Shown piece by piece: positions 42,641-53,360 of a stretch of DNA of 64,000 bases (position 1 is the stretch's first letter; each line of letters starts with the position of its first letter). Position numbers and translations under genes: made by a program. The notes below the pieces were generated by a model. It saw only the letters and a list, made by a program, of their open reading frames with translations, was not told the origin of the DNA and searched no databases. The stretch is from contig NC_049995.1 in the NCBI RefSeq assembly GCF_000003815.2, forward strand, positions 16,040,931 through 16,104,930, written 5' to 3'. Origin of the DNA: Branchiostoma floridae. Its lineage: Eukaryota > Chordata > Leptocardii > Amphioxiformes > Branchiostomatidae.

Positions 42641-42663
42641 CAGACATACAGACACAGACACAG
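42412..42663. other. 100-bp N gap followed by (CA)n array
   Basis: Exactly 100 N (42412-42511), the usual placeholder for a gap of unknown size, then CA repeats with a GA run to 42663. Confidence 0.9.
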
Positions 42664-43257
42664 ACTCATACACTTACCAACACAATATATTTATGCATGT
42701 ATACATCGCATCGCACACTTACTTGCAACCTCAACCATTACACTCATATGTGCAAACTCACACAAAATAACAAATCTGCTAAATAAACACACTTACACAC
42801 ATGCACACACTCGGTCATCCAAAGATGTACACTTATAATATGGTACACTTAGATATTTTTTCTTAAAACATCACCCACGCTCATGAATCATGAATGTACA
42901 TACATGTTACTTACCTACCTACATGTAACTTATTTTCCACTAAAGCACTCATGACTATGCACCACCCATCTGAATTTTACAGTCAGAACCACATCACTGC
43001 ACGCGAATTCACTAGATTTACATGAGTGCCACCTGTGTTTTAGTCACAGGAAGCACGTCCATCATATATGCCACAGTCATTCACTCATCTTGCTGTTCCA
43101 GATACGTACCTTTCAGCATCACATCCAAATAACCACAGTACTTGTCACAGCTTCCCGCCATTCGTCCAACAGTCCGACCTGACACAGTGGTCACTGATCG
43201 CACATACGTCAAGTTGCAAGCACGTATGGAATAAACAGTTACAATAGATAAGACATG

Positions 43258-43465
43258 TAACGCTAGTTCACCTTTATTTGCGGGGTAACCGATATCCGTT
43301 GTTTTAAGAACAGGTTATTTAGGGATATCAAGTTGACGGACGGTGCAATATTTTGAAAATATTGTAATTTGGAACCACCGTCCATTGACTTGATATTGCA
43401 AAATGTCATGTTTAAAGAGAACAACGGGAATAGGTCACCCCGCGGATAAATGTGAACTAGCGTTA
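43258..43465. repeat. MITE with TAACGCTAGTTCAC ends
   Basis: The 208-bp element begins TAACGCTAGTTCACCTTTAT and ends ATAAATGTGAACTAGCGTTA; arms extend ~46 bp (…GCGGGGTAACC / GGTCACCCCGC…), TA at both ends. A second inner inverted pair, CAAGTTGACGGACGGT/ACCGTCCATTGACTTG, makes the element fold nearly end to end. Confidence 0.9.
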
Positions 43466-43485
43466 ACTGTTCTTCCTTCACTTCT

Positions 43486-43690
43486 TAGTGGAGTCTTCAT
43501 GCATGTTCACTCGCACGTACATTAAAATACTATATACATTGGTTACATGCACGTATTGAAAAACAGTTACACCTCTGAAATATATAAGATATATAACTGT
43601 CATTCCTCCATATTTTAGTGGACCTCTTATGCATGTTCACTCGCACTTACATTAAGATACTGTATACATTGCATTTTCAATGCCTTCGCA
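43486..43690. repeat. ~130-bp tandem duplication next to the MITE
   Basis: TAGTGGAGTCTTCATGCATG TTCACTCGCACGTACATTAA at 43487 recurs as TAGTGGACCTCTTATGCATG TTCACTCGCACTTACATTAA at 43617; a third decayed part (CACGTATGGAATAAACAGTTACA) lies before the MITE at 43220. Confidence 0.75.
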
Positions 43691-43987
43691 CACGGATTCG
43701 AGAATTCTTGCACACTATTACAAGCAAACCTTTTTCATGCATGTCAAATCCAAGACAAACGTTTTTCTCAACATTTGAGGTTCACCACAATCTATATATT
43801 AAACTACATTCTCCTGTTGTAGTGTAGTATTCTGTTGCACGCATTAATTGTATTCTATGCTGTATTTCTGTACATGTTACCCAAGATTTGCTCCTGGTCT
43901 TTCATGCTTTCTGTAGTAACAAAAGTAGAATCAGTGTTGAAATTGTTCATTTTATAACATTTCGTTGTGGTTTGGGAAAAGTCACAG

Positions 43988-46162
43988 GTTGTGATAGATG
44001 TCTCCAACCGCCGACCCAGTTTGTCTGACTTCTATGTGTTCCTGATACTTTCCTTGGCCCGTTCACTTTGGAGGAGAATAACCTGTCCAGATCGTCTAAC
44101 ACAACGAGCTGGTAAGTGATGCCATACATATATCTAATCAAGGACACTATGTAGTAAAGCTATGTGCCTGACTTAATGTACGTGCCGTTACCTGTCCTTA
44201 GTGAATCTTCTTTCAAGTTTACGGTATTTTAGAATTAGTTCAGTGTCTATGTGGAGTATAGTTGGGTTTTTTCTAATCAGAGTCGTAGTCTGTAAAGATT
44301 TGTTTTTCGTTTGAAACTTTGTTTGTTCATGAGAATCTCGAATCTGTAGCCCGCAGGCAGCTTTTCATTGCGATTATGAGGGAGGGAATAAAGACCTGAT
44401 AAAAAAAACTAACTTTATATGACCATTCTACTAAATGACTTTTATCACTAACAAAACTGTACTCCCATATATTGGGACAGTTAAATCAAAGTGGACACAA
44501 TTTTTTTTTTTCATAACTCAGAATATCCATTCCATAAGCTCAAAAGAATAGAAAATTTGCACCTTTCGACCTTCCCACCGATAAACGACTAACAAATGTT
44601 TAATGACGCGTACAGGGTCGAGTTGCTGTCCTTCTCACGTGGGACCTCCACGTCAACTAAGAGTGCCTCAAACGCAAAAGAAACCGGTTTGGTCTGGCTA
44701 CACTAACAACTGTTACCAGTAACCTTTGCTGAACCCAAACGCAGTTCAAATCTACAGTTTGTTGCCCGTCGTTCCTACTATGACAACGTTTTAGTCTTAT
44801 TCAAATGTTGTTGATGAAAAAATGGAAGATGTTTTTGAGTGATTTTTAGTTGAATTTGACAAAACAAACTTTAAGGTAGCTTACGCCCCGGGCAACTGTT
44901 GCCAATGAAGGTCATTGAGCCACTGTACAGTTCTTAGCTTTAGATTTTCCGTCTTTCCTCTGATTATGACGTTTCTAAGTCTTTAGGAAACGTCGTTGAT
45001 AAAGATATGTAACATGTTTGAAACTAACAATGAGATGACTTGTAGAGACTTGTAGAATCAAATTCTACAAAACAAACTTAAGGTAATTTATGCCCCGGGC
45101 ATCTTCCACTCAGGGCGTTGGCATCTAATAAGGTAATTGAAGCAGAAACAAAAAACATGTTCGGAATCATAACAAGATGCTACTTCTAATCATCACACTG
45201 TCGTACAATCCCCGATAAAGTTTTGGATCCATGGTAAACAGTAATTGAGTGATCTGATGTTAGCGGTTCTTTTTTGTCTACACAGGACCTCGTCCTTGGT
45301 TTGGCATCTCAGTAAATTCTGTCTGGCCGTGCATTTCGCAACAAGCTCTGTTCCATACCAACGGTTGGTCCTCTACAAATCACGCCTCGTATAAAGGTAA
45401 TTGTCTCACATTTGCCTTCCAATGATTAAGGAATAGAGACGTGTATTCCGATTGAACAAACATCCCTGCTGGTTTTCATTACTAGTATGTAATTCTCATT
45501 GTTATTGTTTAATGCACTTTCGTAGAGTCCAGCAAAAACAAGAAGACTGGCTTTCAGTAAGAAATGTAATTATGGGATATCAGTGATTTTTTTATTCTAA
45601 GATTTGATATTTTCTACGTACTTTGTCGGCTGTTAAGACAAATGAACTTAGAAAATCGATGCACATTAAACTTTGAATATTTTGTACTTTTCGTAGGACA
45701 GGGTGACCTCTGAAACAAGATGGCGGAGTCCGGAGATGATTTCCAATGATCCTTCGCGGGCGAACACGATTTTGCCAGATGCTACCAGAAGGTGATTCCC
45801 TCTTCTCTTTGGACCATGTTGTTATCTCTTAATGAACATTAAGATCGCTCACAAGAATTGTGTTACAAGAGTTAAGTAGAATTCAATGAGAAAATAGTTT
45901 ATGTGTGGCACCAGATAAAAACAGTAATAAATCTGATTTTGATCTCGTTTTCATAAATTGTCTTCTAAGGAGGTGGGGGATGTTGTAGCATCCAAAAATT
46001 CCATAAATCCACAAACCTGACATCATAAAGATATGATAATGGTCTAAAAAGATAACCACGTCTCCATAATTTACAGAAGACACGACAGACAAGCCAGGAA
46101 CCGGCAGGGTTGGCAGTAACATCATATTTGAAGAGGACAGCGACCGGTCCAGCTTAGAGTAA
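43988..46162 (+). pseudogene. small gene or gene relic, copy B
   Basis: Possible exons: 43988-44111 (after GTCACAG, before GTAAGT), 45286-45396 (after CTACACAG, before GTAATT), 45697-45791 (after TTTTCGTAG, before GTGATT) and 46077-46162 (after TTTACAG, ends GAGTAA). The first two are open and phase-compatible with each other, then meet a stop early in the third; they may be noncoding leader exons. The third holds ATGGCGGAGTCCGGAGATGA at 45720, clearly related to 37600. The fourth is a clean acidic last exon (DTTDKPGTGRVGSNIIFEED, then SDRSSLE). The phase from third to fourth does not match directly, so an exon is missing or the copy is broken. Family not recognised. Confidence 0.35.
44760..45110. 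repeat. diverged ~190-bp tandem duplication
   Basis: ACAAAACAAACTTTAAGGTA GCTTACGCCCCGGGCA (~44866) recurs as ACAAAACAAACTTAAGGTAA TTTATGCCCCGGGCA (~45065), with matching upstream motifs (CGTCGTTCCTACTATGACAA/CGTCTTTCCTCTGATTATGA). It lies in the largest intron of copy B. Confidence 0.6.
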
Positions 46163-46199
46163 AATGGGGATAGCGTCATTTGTAGTCCTACACGAAATC

Positions 46200-47340
46200 T
46201 AATCTAGAGGCACGTGTGCATTATTTGTAAAACATTCATAAAATTCGTAAAGCATTCATGACGCACATGCAAAACGTTCGTAAAGCATCATTCTATAAAA
46301 TAAAATAAAAAATAAAAACTTTATGCAAGCTGTAAGGAGTGCTTAAAGAATGGATTTCGTGCAGTGTAGGATATGGCCCACAACATGTGTTCCATAATTG
46401 TATTTCATAATTGTATTGTTGTTTTGCATGTTTGTTAAACCTTTTTCTTTCCCCATGTTGTCCTTCTGGCGTAAACACAGGTGACCAGCTCATCGACACT
46501 CAAAACTGCACCCTAAAGTCATGACTATTTCATACATGCATATATCATATATAATTGCATGCTAAACATGTCACCCTATCACATGTACAGGCGCTGGAGC
46601 AGCCACACGGGACACAAGAAACACACAGCACAAAAAACAGCAACAGACAAACAACGACTACAGTATTGCCTGTCAAGAGACCCTACCACGTTCATTACAG
46701 GACACCTAGCGACCATAAAACCGCCTGCACACGATCCAACTGGAAACCAAGACACGTAAACAATTCCACCAAACAACGACTTCTGTCAAAAAACAAGCCT
46801 GTCTGACATATGGACTAGTACAACTACCTGTGCAACACCGCCAAAAACTGTCACTGGCTATAGCTTAGTACCTAGAACAGTGCTTATATTGCGGATATGA
46901 CAGAACTGTAGATGCTCTGTGCTTGAAAAAAAAAACGCCACGCCACCTCTCGACTACAAGAATCGCTACAGCCACCGCACCTTTACAGACAATGCAAAAC
47001 AATTGACTATCAAAGTACGAAGACTGTCAAAGACTAAGAGAACTTGTCATCATGACGGCATACAACCGATCCATAATAACGATCAACACAATGATAAACA
47101 AGGACGTCCATTGATATAGATTTAAAAGCAATACAAAACCATTTTCACCAAGAAAACGAGATTCAGATGAAAATTTTAAAGGTGGTCGATACAATGCCTT
47201 TTTAAGATTGGCGTTTGAAGGATCTAACTAAATCGCCACTATCTCTTCTTATATCAACACTATAGCTAATGCCTATAGGAAATAATTCTTTCACTGTCCG
47301 AATAAAATCAATGAACAAGGGATCCCTTACCTTTCATGAA
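46200..47340. other. intergenic, A/C-rich, no gene
   Basis: It contains AAAATAAAAACTTTATGCAA at 46305 (LINE-tail-like) and an A/C-rich stretch from 46550 to 47110 similar in composition to 38.95-43.25 kb. Weak ORFs only. Confidence 0.35.
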
Positions 47341-47354
47341 ATCACGTGAGGATT

Positions 47355-47519
47355 TCTGTGTGTGTGTGTGTTTGCATGTGTATGTGTTTGTGCATATATG
47401 TTTTTTTTTTGTGTGTGTGTGTGTGTGTGTATGTTTACCTGTGTGTGTGTTTGTATGTCTTTGTGTGCGTGTGTTTGTTTATGTATGCATGTGTGTGAGT
47501 GGGTGGGTGGGTATATAAA

Positions 47520-47558
<39 letters not shown>

Positions 47559-47588
47559 ATGCTCTGTGTGCGTGTTTGTGTATGTGTA

Positions 47589-47619
<31 letters not shown>

Positions 47620-47715
47620 AAGAGTATATGTATGTGTGTGTCTGTGCGTGTATGTGTTAGTGTGTGTGTCAGTGTGTGTGTGTGTATGGGTGTGTGTGTG
47701 TGTGTGTTTGATAGG
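47355..47715. repeat. (TG)n array with GA run
   Basis: Interrupted TG tract of ~360 bp including a short GAGAGA segment at 47605-47622. Confidence 0.95.
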
Positions 47716-47729
47716 CGTTTGGTAGAGTA

Positions 47730-48795
47730 AGTCAGTGAGTACCTGAACTTGTATGTTGGTCAGTTAGAAGATGACAGCCAGTAGCCCTTCGGTGCAAAAG
47801 AACAGCCACTAGCATCAGCTCCTGCGCTTGTCACAGGTCAACATCTTACCCACATCACCTCGCCCGCAGAAACACTCGACCCAGGGCCACCCTTCCATCT
47901 AACTAACACCACAACAGCTTCATCCGCACGAACAAATATCACCATAACCCATCGAGTAAAATCACTTGTGTATTAACTAACCAAATCTTTTTTTTTTAAT
48001 TGATGACATCGTTAAATGCTCTCTTTGAATCTTCAAATCAAGAACTGTCTTTGTAAAGAATGTTATGTTACCACCGGCGTTGGTGTGTAGATTCTTTTGA
48101 GTTTTGTTGCTTTGCGTTAAATCTTTTCATTTGAATCTTATTTACAAACAAGCTTGGGTCTTGACTCAATTTTCGCCCCCTAGCTCCCTTCTTTCAAATC
48201 ATAGTAACTGTTGTATTATTATTCAAAGCTTCTTGAAAAAATGTAAATCGAGTTTGTGTTAATATTAAAATTAGGCACCAGCTAAAAACGGTACAAGGAA
48301 TGAGAAGATTTTGACGACCAAGGTAGCCTATATAAAAAAAACAACTTTTATTTTCTATTTTTCAAATAGTTTGCAAGAATTTGTGTCCTGTTACATTATG
48401 CAAATGATGTGGCTGGATTTGGACGCTTGCGCTTTTTGTGTGATTTTCCTAGTATCATCACCCATGTAACCGAGGACAGTTATTAATGTCCAATCTCCAA
48501 GCAGATGTTATGGTGGAAAATTATAAAGTTCTTTCTTTGCCCATCTGGTGTCCTTGACAGGTTTTGCATAACGCACATAAGGGACTAAATGTTACAGTCG
48601 TTTTGGTTGCTTCAAGGTGGGCCGACTACTATTTCTATTTGACCTACTGTATGTGACCTCAATGTGACACTGACTGCGCTTGGTACGACCAATGAACTGA
48701 TTTTTTTTAACCTCACACCGGGACGGAACTCCTCTCTTTACGTGTGTGGTGGCTTCTTTAAAAGTGTACTCGATGTCTGGCTCTCCTCAGACACG
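47730..48795. other. intergenic, one solitary MITE end
   Basis: CCAATCTCCAAGCAGATGTT at 48490 matches the end of the MITE family at 24173 and 48803 but has no partner end nearby. Otherwise nothing recognised. Confidence 0.4.
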
Positions 48796-48802
48796 GAACC
48801 TC

Positions 48803-48933
48803 TAATCTCCAAGCAGATCCTACGGTACCATAAGATAGTAAAAAAAGCTGACAAAGGAGTGCAGCCGTCCCATTGGCAACTGAAGGATTCTTGGATACTA
48901 TCTTATGCTACCGTAGAATCTGCTTGGAGGTTA
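48803..48933. repeat. MITE, TAATCTCCAAGCAGAT family, copy 2
   Basis: The 131-bp element begins TAATCTCCAAGCAGATCCTA and ends TAGAATCTGCTTGGAGGTTA; inner inverted blocks ACGGTACCATAAGATAGTA/TACTATCTTATGCTACCGT. TA bounds both ends. Central TGACAAAGGAGT is shared with 24173-24323. Confidence 0.9.
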
Positions 48934-49159
48934 CTTAACTTGACCTATCTAAGGGATTTCCCGAGAATAGGCGTGAAAAGGATTTGATTTTAGAACCTTT
49001 AGATCGTGCATCTTCCACCAAGTATCTGCTTGAAGGTAACCCACCCCATGATATACAGCCATGTGTTTCCTATATACCCAGTAGTGTGATATTTTCCTCG
49101 CTCACACATAGCCACATATGTAACATATTCCCACGCATGGCTCAGAGCCCCCGTTGTCT

Positions 49160-49452
49160 TACTCTCCAAGTAGTGGTTAGGCTCCGGCTGTGTTTTAACT
49201 TTTTGTTAGTTGTTTTTATCAGGCCTATTTTGTGTTGTATCTTGTAATGTCAAAACATAACAATTTAATTTTTTGCCCGGGAGGACCTTTCATCAATGGA
49301 ATCAAATAGTTTTGCCCCGCCCCGAGGTCAATGCCGGCAGAGGTATTGATGTTTTGACACAGCAAGATACAATACAAAATAGAAAGCCTGATACAAACGA
49401 CTAAAAAAACGTTTAAAAAAACAGCCGGAACCTAACATCTGCTTGGAGAGTA
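49160..49452. repeat. larger MITE with related ends
   Basis: The 293-bp element begins TACTCTCCAAGTAGTGGTTA and ends TAACATCTGCTTGGAGAGTA. Arms extend ~100 bp with few mismatches (GGCTCCGGCTGTGTTTTAAC / TTTAAAAAAACAGCCGGAACC; TGTATCTTG...TCAAAACAT / ATGTTTTGACACAGCAAGATACA). The outer ~14 bp resemble the ends of the TAATCTCCAAGCAGAT family, suggesting the same transposase moved both. Confidence 0.9.
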
Positions 49453-49459
49453 CCATTGT

Positions 49460-51830
49460 CTCGCACACGGTAAACGCACCTACAATGTCGCCAATCCAAA
49501 AACTGTTCCCAGTAGGTTACACCCCACCCCCACCCCACCACAAAACTAGAGAATCACACAGAGAGCGCAAACCGCAACGATGTAAAAAAAAATCACCTTA
49601 CCTATCCTCTAACAATTGGCCATTTTGGATTCGCATGGGTTGAAAAACAAATATTGAACAGGCCATGTTCAATGCCATTGAGTAAGGCTTGTGGCCTGTA
49701 AACTTTACAATAATAAGCATGAATAAAAATAGGAAATGTAAGAAATGAAAATCCTAGATCCAATATAGTCGTAAAATACACTCATTTCTTTCTTCGGCAA
49801 AGACTTAAAAGAATCTCGAAAGATAGAAAGTTATTCTCAAAGTCTTCAGGGGTTATGTTCACAAACCCGCGCTGGTAAAAACATAGCATTCTACTTTATT
49901 TATTTGAATGTGAACCTCAATTCATTTTTATCCTTGCATCATTTTTGTTTGTTTTTGTCTGTATCATCAGTTTATGTTTATTGTTGATTTTGATATCATC
50001 ACTGTTTATGTTTCAGGATGTGTTGAATTGTACTATTCGCTTCTGTTCATCTTATGATTTTCATGCTAACAGTACGCAAAAAGCCTGTTCCTTCATATTA
50101 CCTTTTCTACCCAGTCCTATGCATGACTCATTGCAATTTTCCTTGCCAAAGCTCTTATTTAAATTCCTCTGTTATCGAACTTTAGAAAACATAACAGTTT
50201 AAAACTTCCCTTCTAGAGTTCACTTCTTTTAACGTTTAATAAATGTCAATCTGACACAAAAGCTCATACAAAATGCTGTCTAATCTGCATGCCGTCTAAT
50301 TTCTAACTACAAGACTAACACGACTAACTAATGTTTAAGGTAACTTAACCTTTGAGGTTCAAGCGAGTAATATAAATGAACAAAGCTATTTGTCAGTAAA
50401 AGTACGTTTTGAAGGTGTGTGATTGTCAATAATAAGTATATTAGATCTTAATGATGTCTAAACTCTTACTAGTTGTTTGATATTCTCTTACAACTTCAAA
50501 TGAGCCAGGATATATACCTGTTTACACCAGCAGGACTGTGTACTGTTCACAACAATGTTATTCGTGCCAATTTCAATTTGATATTGTCATTGTTCTTTTC
50601 AAACTACTCGCGGAAATTATGAACATTGATAAATACAATTTCTTGATAGTTTTTGCGAAATTCCATGGCTCAGAAGTGCTACGTATTTCATTTTGTTGTT
50701 TTACAAAAGGTACCTGTCTGGATTATCCAACATTATATACATACCCTTTTTCTAAGTTCACAGTCAGAGTTTTGCAAACAGTATAATGATTGTTCTTGAG
50801 CTACAGCTCGCAATTAAATGAAGTAATGTTTTAAACGTCCAAATGTCATTGCGCTACACTTCCTTCTTGAAAAAAAAAACACATTTGCAAGGGCTATTTA
50901 GTAACTCTGGGGTATGCATAATTTAAGTTGCTAACAGCATGCATATACCGAAGTCTTCTATGGTCCTCGGTGTCGTAAACAGACATATATCCAAGTTGAG
51001 GCTGTAAGAGGATATCCATTGTTTTGCCTTTTAGATATTTTCGTGTTGTAAGTTACTAGTTTAGTATGTTAAAAGTCTTTCAACTTTGGTCACTGTGAAT
51101 TTGAAAAAAAAATCGAGTCTTAATGAATATAAGAAAACAAATTTCATCAAAGTGGAGTTTAGGGCTTAACGTTGATGAGATTTCTTTTTGAATCATGTCA
51201 AATTTGAAGTGACCATCGTTGTCTGGTTACCTTGATAGACTATTGTGATTAAAGTTATTGTAGTATATGAGTCAAGAATGTTATTGTATCTATAGTCAAA
51301 CTAGAATAGCTACAAGAAAATGTCATTTCAAAAGTTGCGACTAAAATTGTTATATTTGTCAACAAAGAACTAAATATTGGATCATGATTTACTGTCTTGT
51401 GTTTTAAGTTTAATTATTGTGACAGTATTGTGTGGATATCTTTGCATATTTAGTAATGATACACGAGGTAGAGAAACATTGTGTCTATAGTCAAGTTAGA
51501 AATGCAAGGTTGTTCTTAAAGCCATCAATATTGCACGTTCCTGCAAAGAGGGCTAAATGCACTTAAGATCACACATGGTCTCTGACAGTAGCATATTAGA
51601 ACCTGAAATGCTCGAATGATGTATGCTAATATGTACCAGACCTGTATCTTTGTGTATCAAATACTATTAGCTATCGTTAATCTATATGCCTAATAACAAT
51701 ATGTAACTTAATTAAATCCAAATCACTGGACAAATGTTTGTGAATTTGAAACGTTTTAAATGCCTTCAGAATTTATCATGTCAATGAATTATGTATTAGT
51801 AATTCAAATTTTGTCAACAGTCTTTTTTAT
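49460..51830. other. 2.4 kb AT-rich intergenic sequence without features
   Basis: No open frame with domain content, RNA gene or inverted repeat recognised. Confidence 0.4.
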
Positions 51831-51834
51831 ATCA

Positions 51835-51865
51835 CTGATGAAGAATGCTAGATGACATTCGAAAC
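51835..51865 (+). ncRNA. hammerhead-ribozyme-like core
   Basis: CTGATGA (51835-51841), a hairpin with 5-bp arms GAATG/CATTC (51843-51847, 51856-51860) around CTAGATGA, then GAAAC (51861-51865). This is the hammerhead order CUGAUGA - stem II - GAAA. Just upstream TATCA and downstream TGATA could form a short stem I, but the cleavage triplet is not in the expected place, so it is likely a decayed copy. Family knowledge: such motifs are carried by Penelope-like retroelements and retrozymes. Confidence 0.35.
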
Positions 51866-51949
51866 TTGTTCCTGTGTGATACGTATGCGTAGATAAGTAG
51901 GCTGATGGAATCGCAGTCTTGCCACAGTGAATTATTAGGAATTTATATA

Positions 51950-53360
51950 AAAAAAAGAGATTTATCATCCTATATTTTGCTTGTTTGTTTGTTTGTTTGT
52001 TTGAATCTTTGTTTATTCATGAAAGCTCAAATTAGATTACTGAGTGGTGTTATTATTGATGCACTTTTTGTGCCCAAAGTTGCTTTTTCATCTTTAAGCG
52101 TTGCTTTATTCATGTACACGCACCTTATAAAACCAACCTAATGACAATATATGGTTCCTGGGTGAACAAGTAAATACAAAAGGATTCCAGTAATACTTAA
52201 AAACGAACTTCAATAAAGCTGCTGTCCTTGCTTGACACATAACAGGAGGGGTGCCACCATATTTGTCAACAATGACTTCATTACTTATCGGATAAGTAAA
52301 CAACCACAAACATGAAACTGGAATTCGAAGACAATGAAGGTTCATCTCTTAACCCTATGCACGGACATGCAGAGATCATGAAGTCATTGTTGACAAACAT
52401 TGAGTTGGAGGAAATTCAAAATGAAAAAAAATCTTGGGCAATCGTGATAGAATCTTTAAGGACAAAAATATAGTATTCAGCCGGCAGATGCTTGTGAAGA
52501 ACATGGTTGACGACAAGATAACAATCACCAAACTCCTTGCCCAAAAATGCGAGGTGTTCTTGGTGTCGAGTATCTTTGAAACTGTTGTCCAAACAGTCGA
52601 GCAAGGCAAAGTCCACATTCACTTCGCTCCATGTCCAAAAATGCGACGTGCTTTGGTAGTCCAGTATCTTCTATATACAGTCAGGCTTTTGTATTCTATT
52701 GAGGCAAACTACAGGTGAACATCACATTGGTAACAAGCATGTCTATGAAAACATTTGCCCTTTCTTACTTGTCAGTTCTGTATCTTGTTTTGTCTGTCTG
52801 TCTTTTGTCTGTCTGTTTTTACGGTCTCTTTGAAGCTTGGTAAAAACAACATGACCACTACTATGGCCAAGTTGTCGCCTTTGTAGAATACATGGTCTAT
52901 ATGCAGCTCGCAGCCGTCAAAATTCCGTGTATACCGATTGACATCCAAAGCACGAGGAAGTACATACAGCGTGTTATTGTTTTTCTGAAAAGATCACATG
53001 GATTTAATTTTATGTCATTTATGGATGACATCCGCGAGCGCATTGATTTTCGCCTGTTCTCCAGAAAGAAAAAAACAGCCACATGTCGCCCTGGTAACCC
53101 TGGATTTTATGCTTGCCAGAGAATCTGCTCTCCAGGGTAAGGTGGCACATGGCCAGTGCCATTGCTCCCCTCTTTAAACAATAATTGCAATAAAGACATG
53201 ATTGAAATGTCGTCGATTGTGTCTTATCACAGTCTTTCTGGAGGTGAACATCGGAAAAAAAACAAGCCTTGGACCGAACGGTTAGTCCTGTGGTTTAGCA
53301 GCATGTTTTTTTTTTTTACTGGATTTTTCTTTTTTCGCCCTCGCGCATAAGTTTTGGGGT
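51950..53360. other. intergenic, possible decayed coding scrap
   Basis: Around 52340-52460 one frame reads MHGHAEIMKSLLTNIE, vaguely ankyrin-like, and 52434-52718 is open (94 codons) with no recognisable domain. A short TTTG run lies at 51982. I would not call a gene. Confidence 0.25.

Larger units (their letters stand above)
38950..43250. other. 4.3-kb G-poor, A/C-rich block with internal duplications
   Basis: On the plus strand G is scarce and CA/AC dinucleotides are everywhere, even outside true microsatellites, and long weak ORFs arise from this bias. Internal repeats: ~39820-40015 resembles ~41265-41440 (GTTCTTTGCAACAAAAGCAC versus GTTCTTCAAAACAAAACAGA, both leading to ACATTTGTAGGAT); three ~120-bp units lie at 40540-40885. 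A 100-bp N gap and a CA array lie at 42412-42663. No protein family is recognised in any frame. Confidence 0.6.

Noticed and set aside
43947-44147. Minus-strand ORF MSLIRYMYGITYQLVVLDDL
   Set aside because: Opposite strand of a better-supported plus-strand candidate exon with acceptor and donor.
52340-52720. Ankyrin-like peptide (GHAEIMKSLL) and 94-codon ORF
   Set aside because: Only one short, imperfect motif, frame breaks around it, and the opposite strand is equally open.
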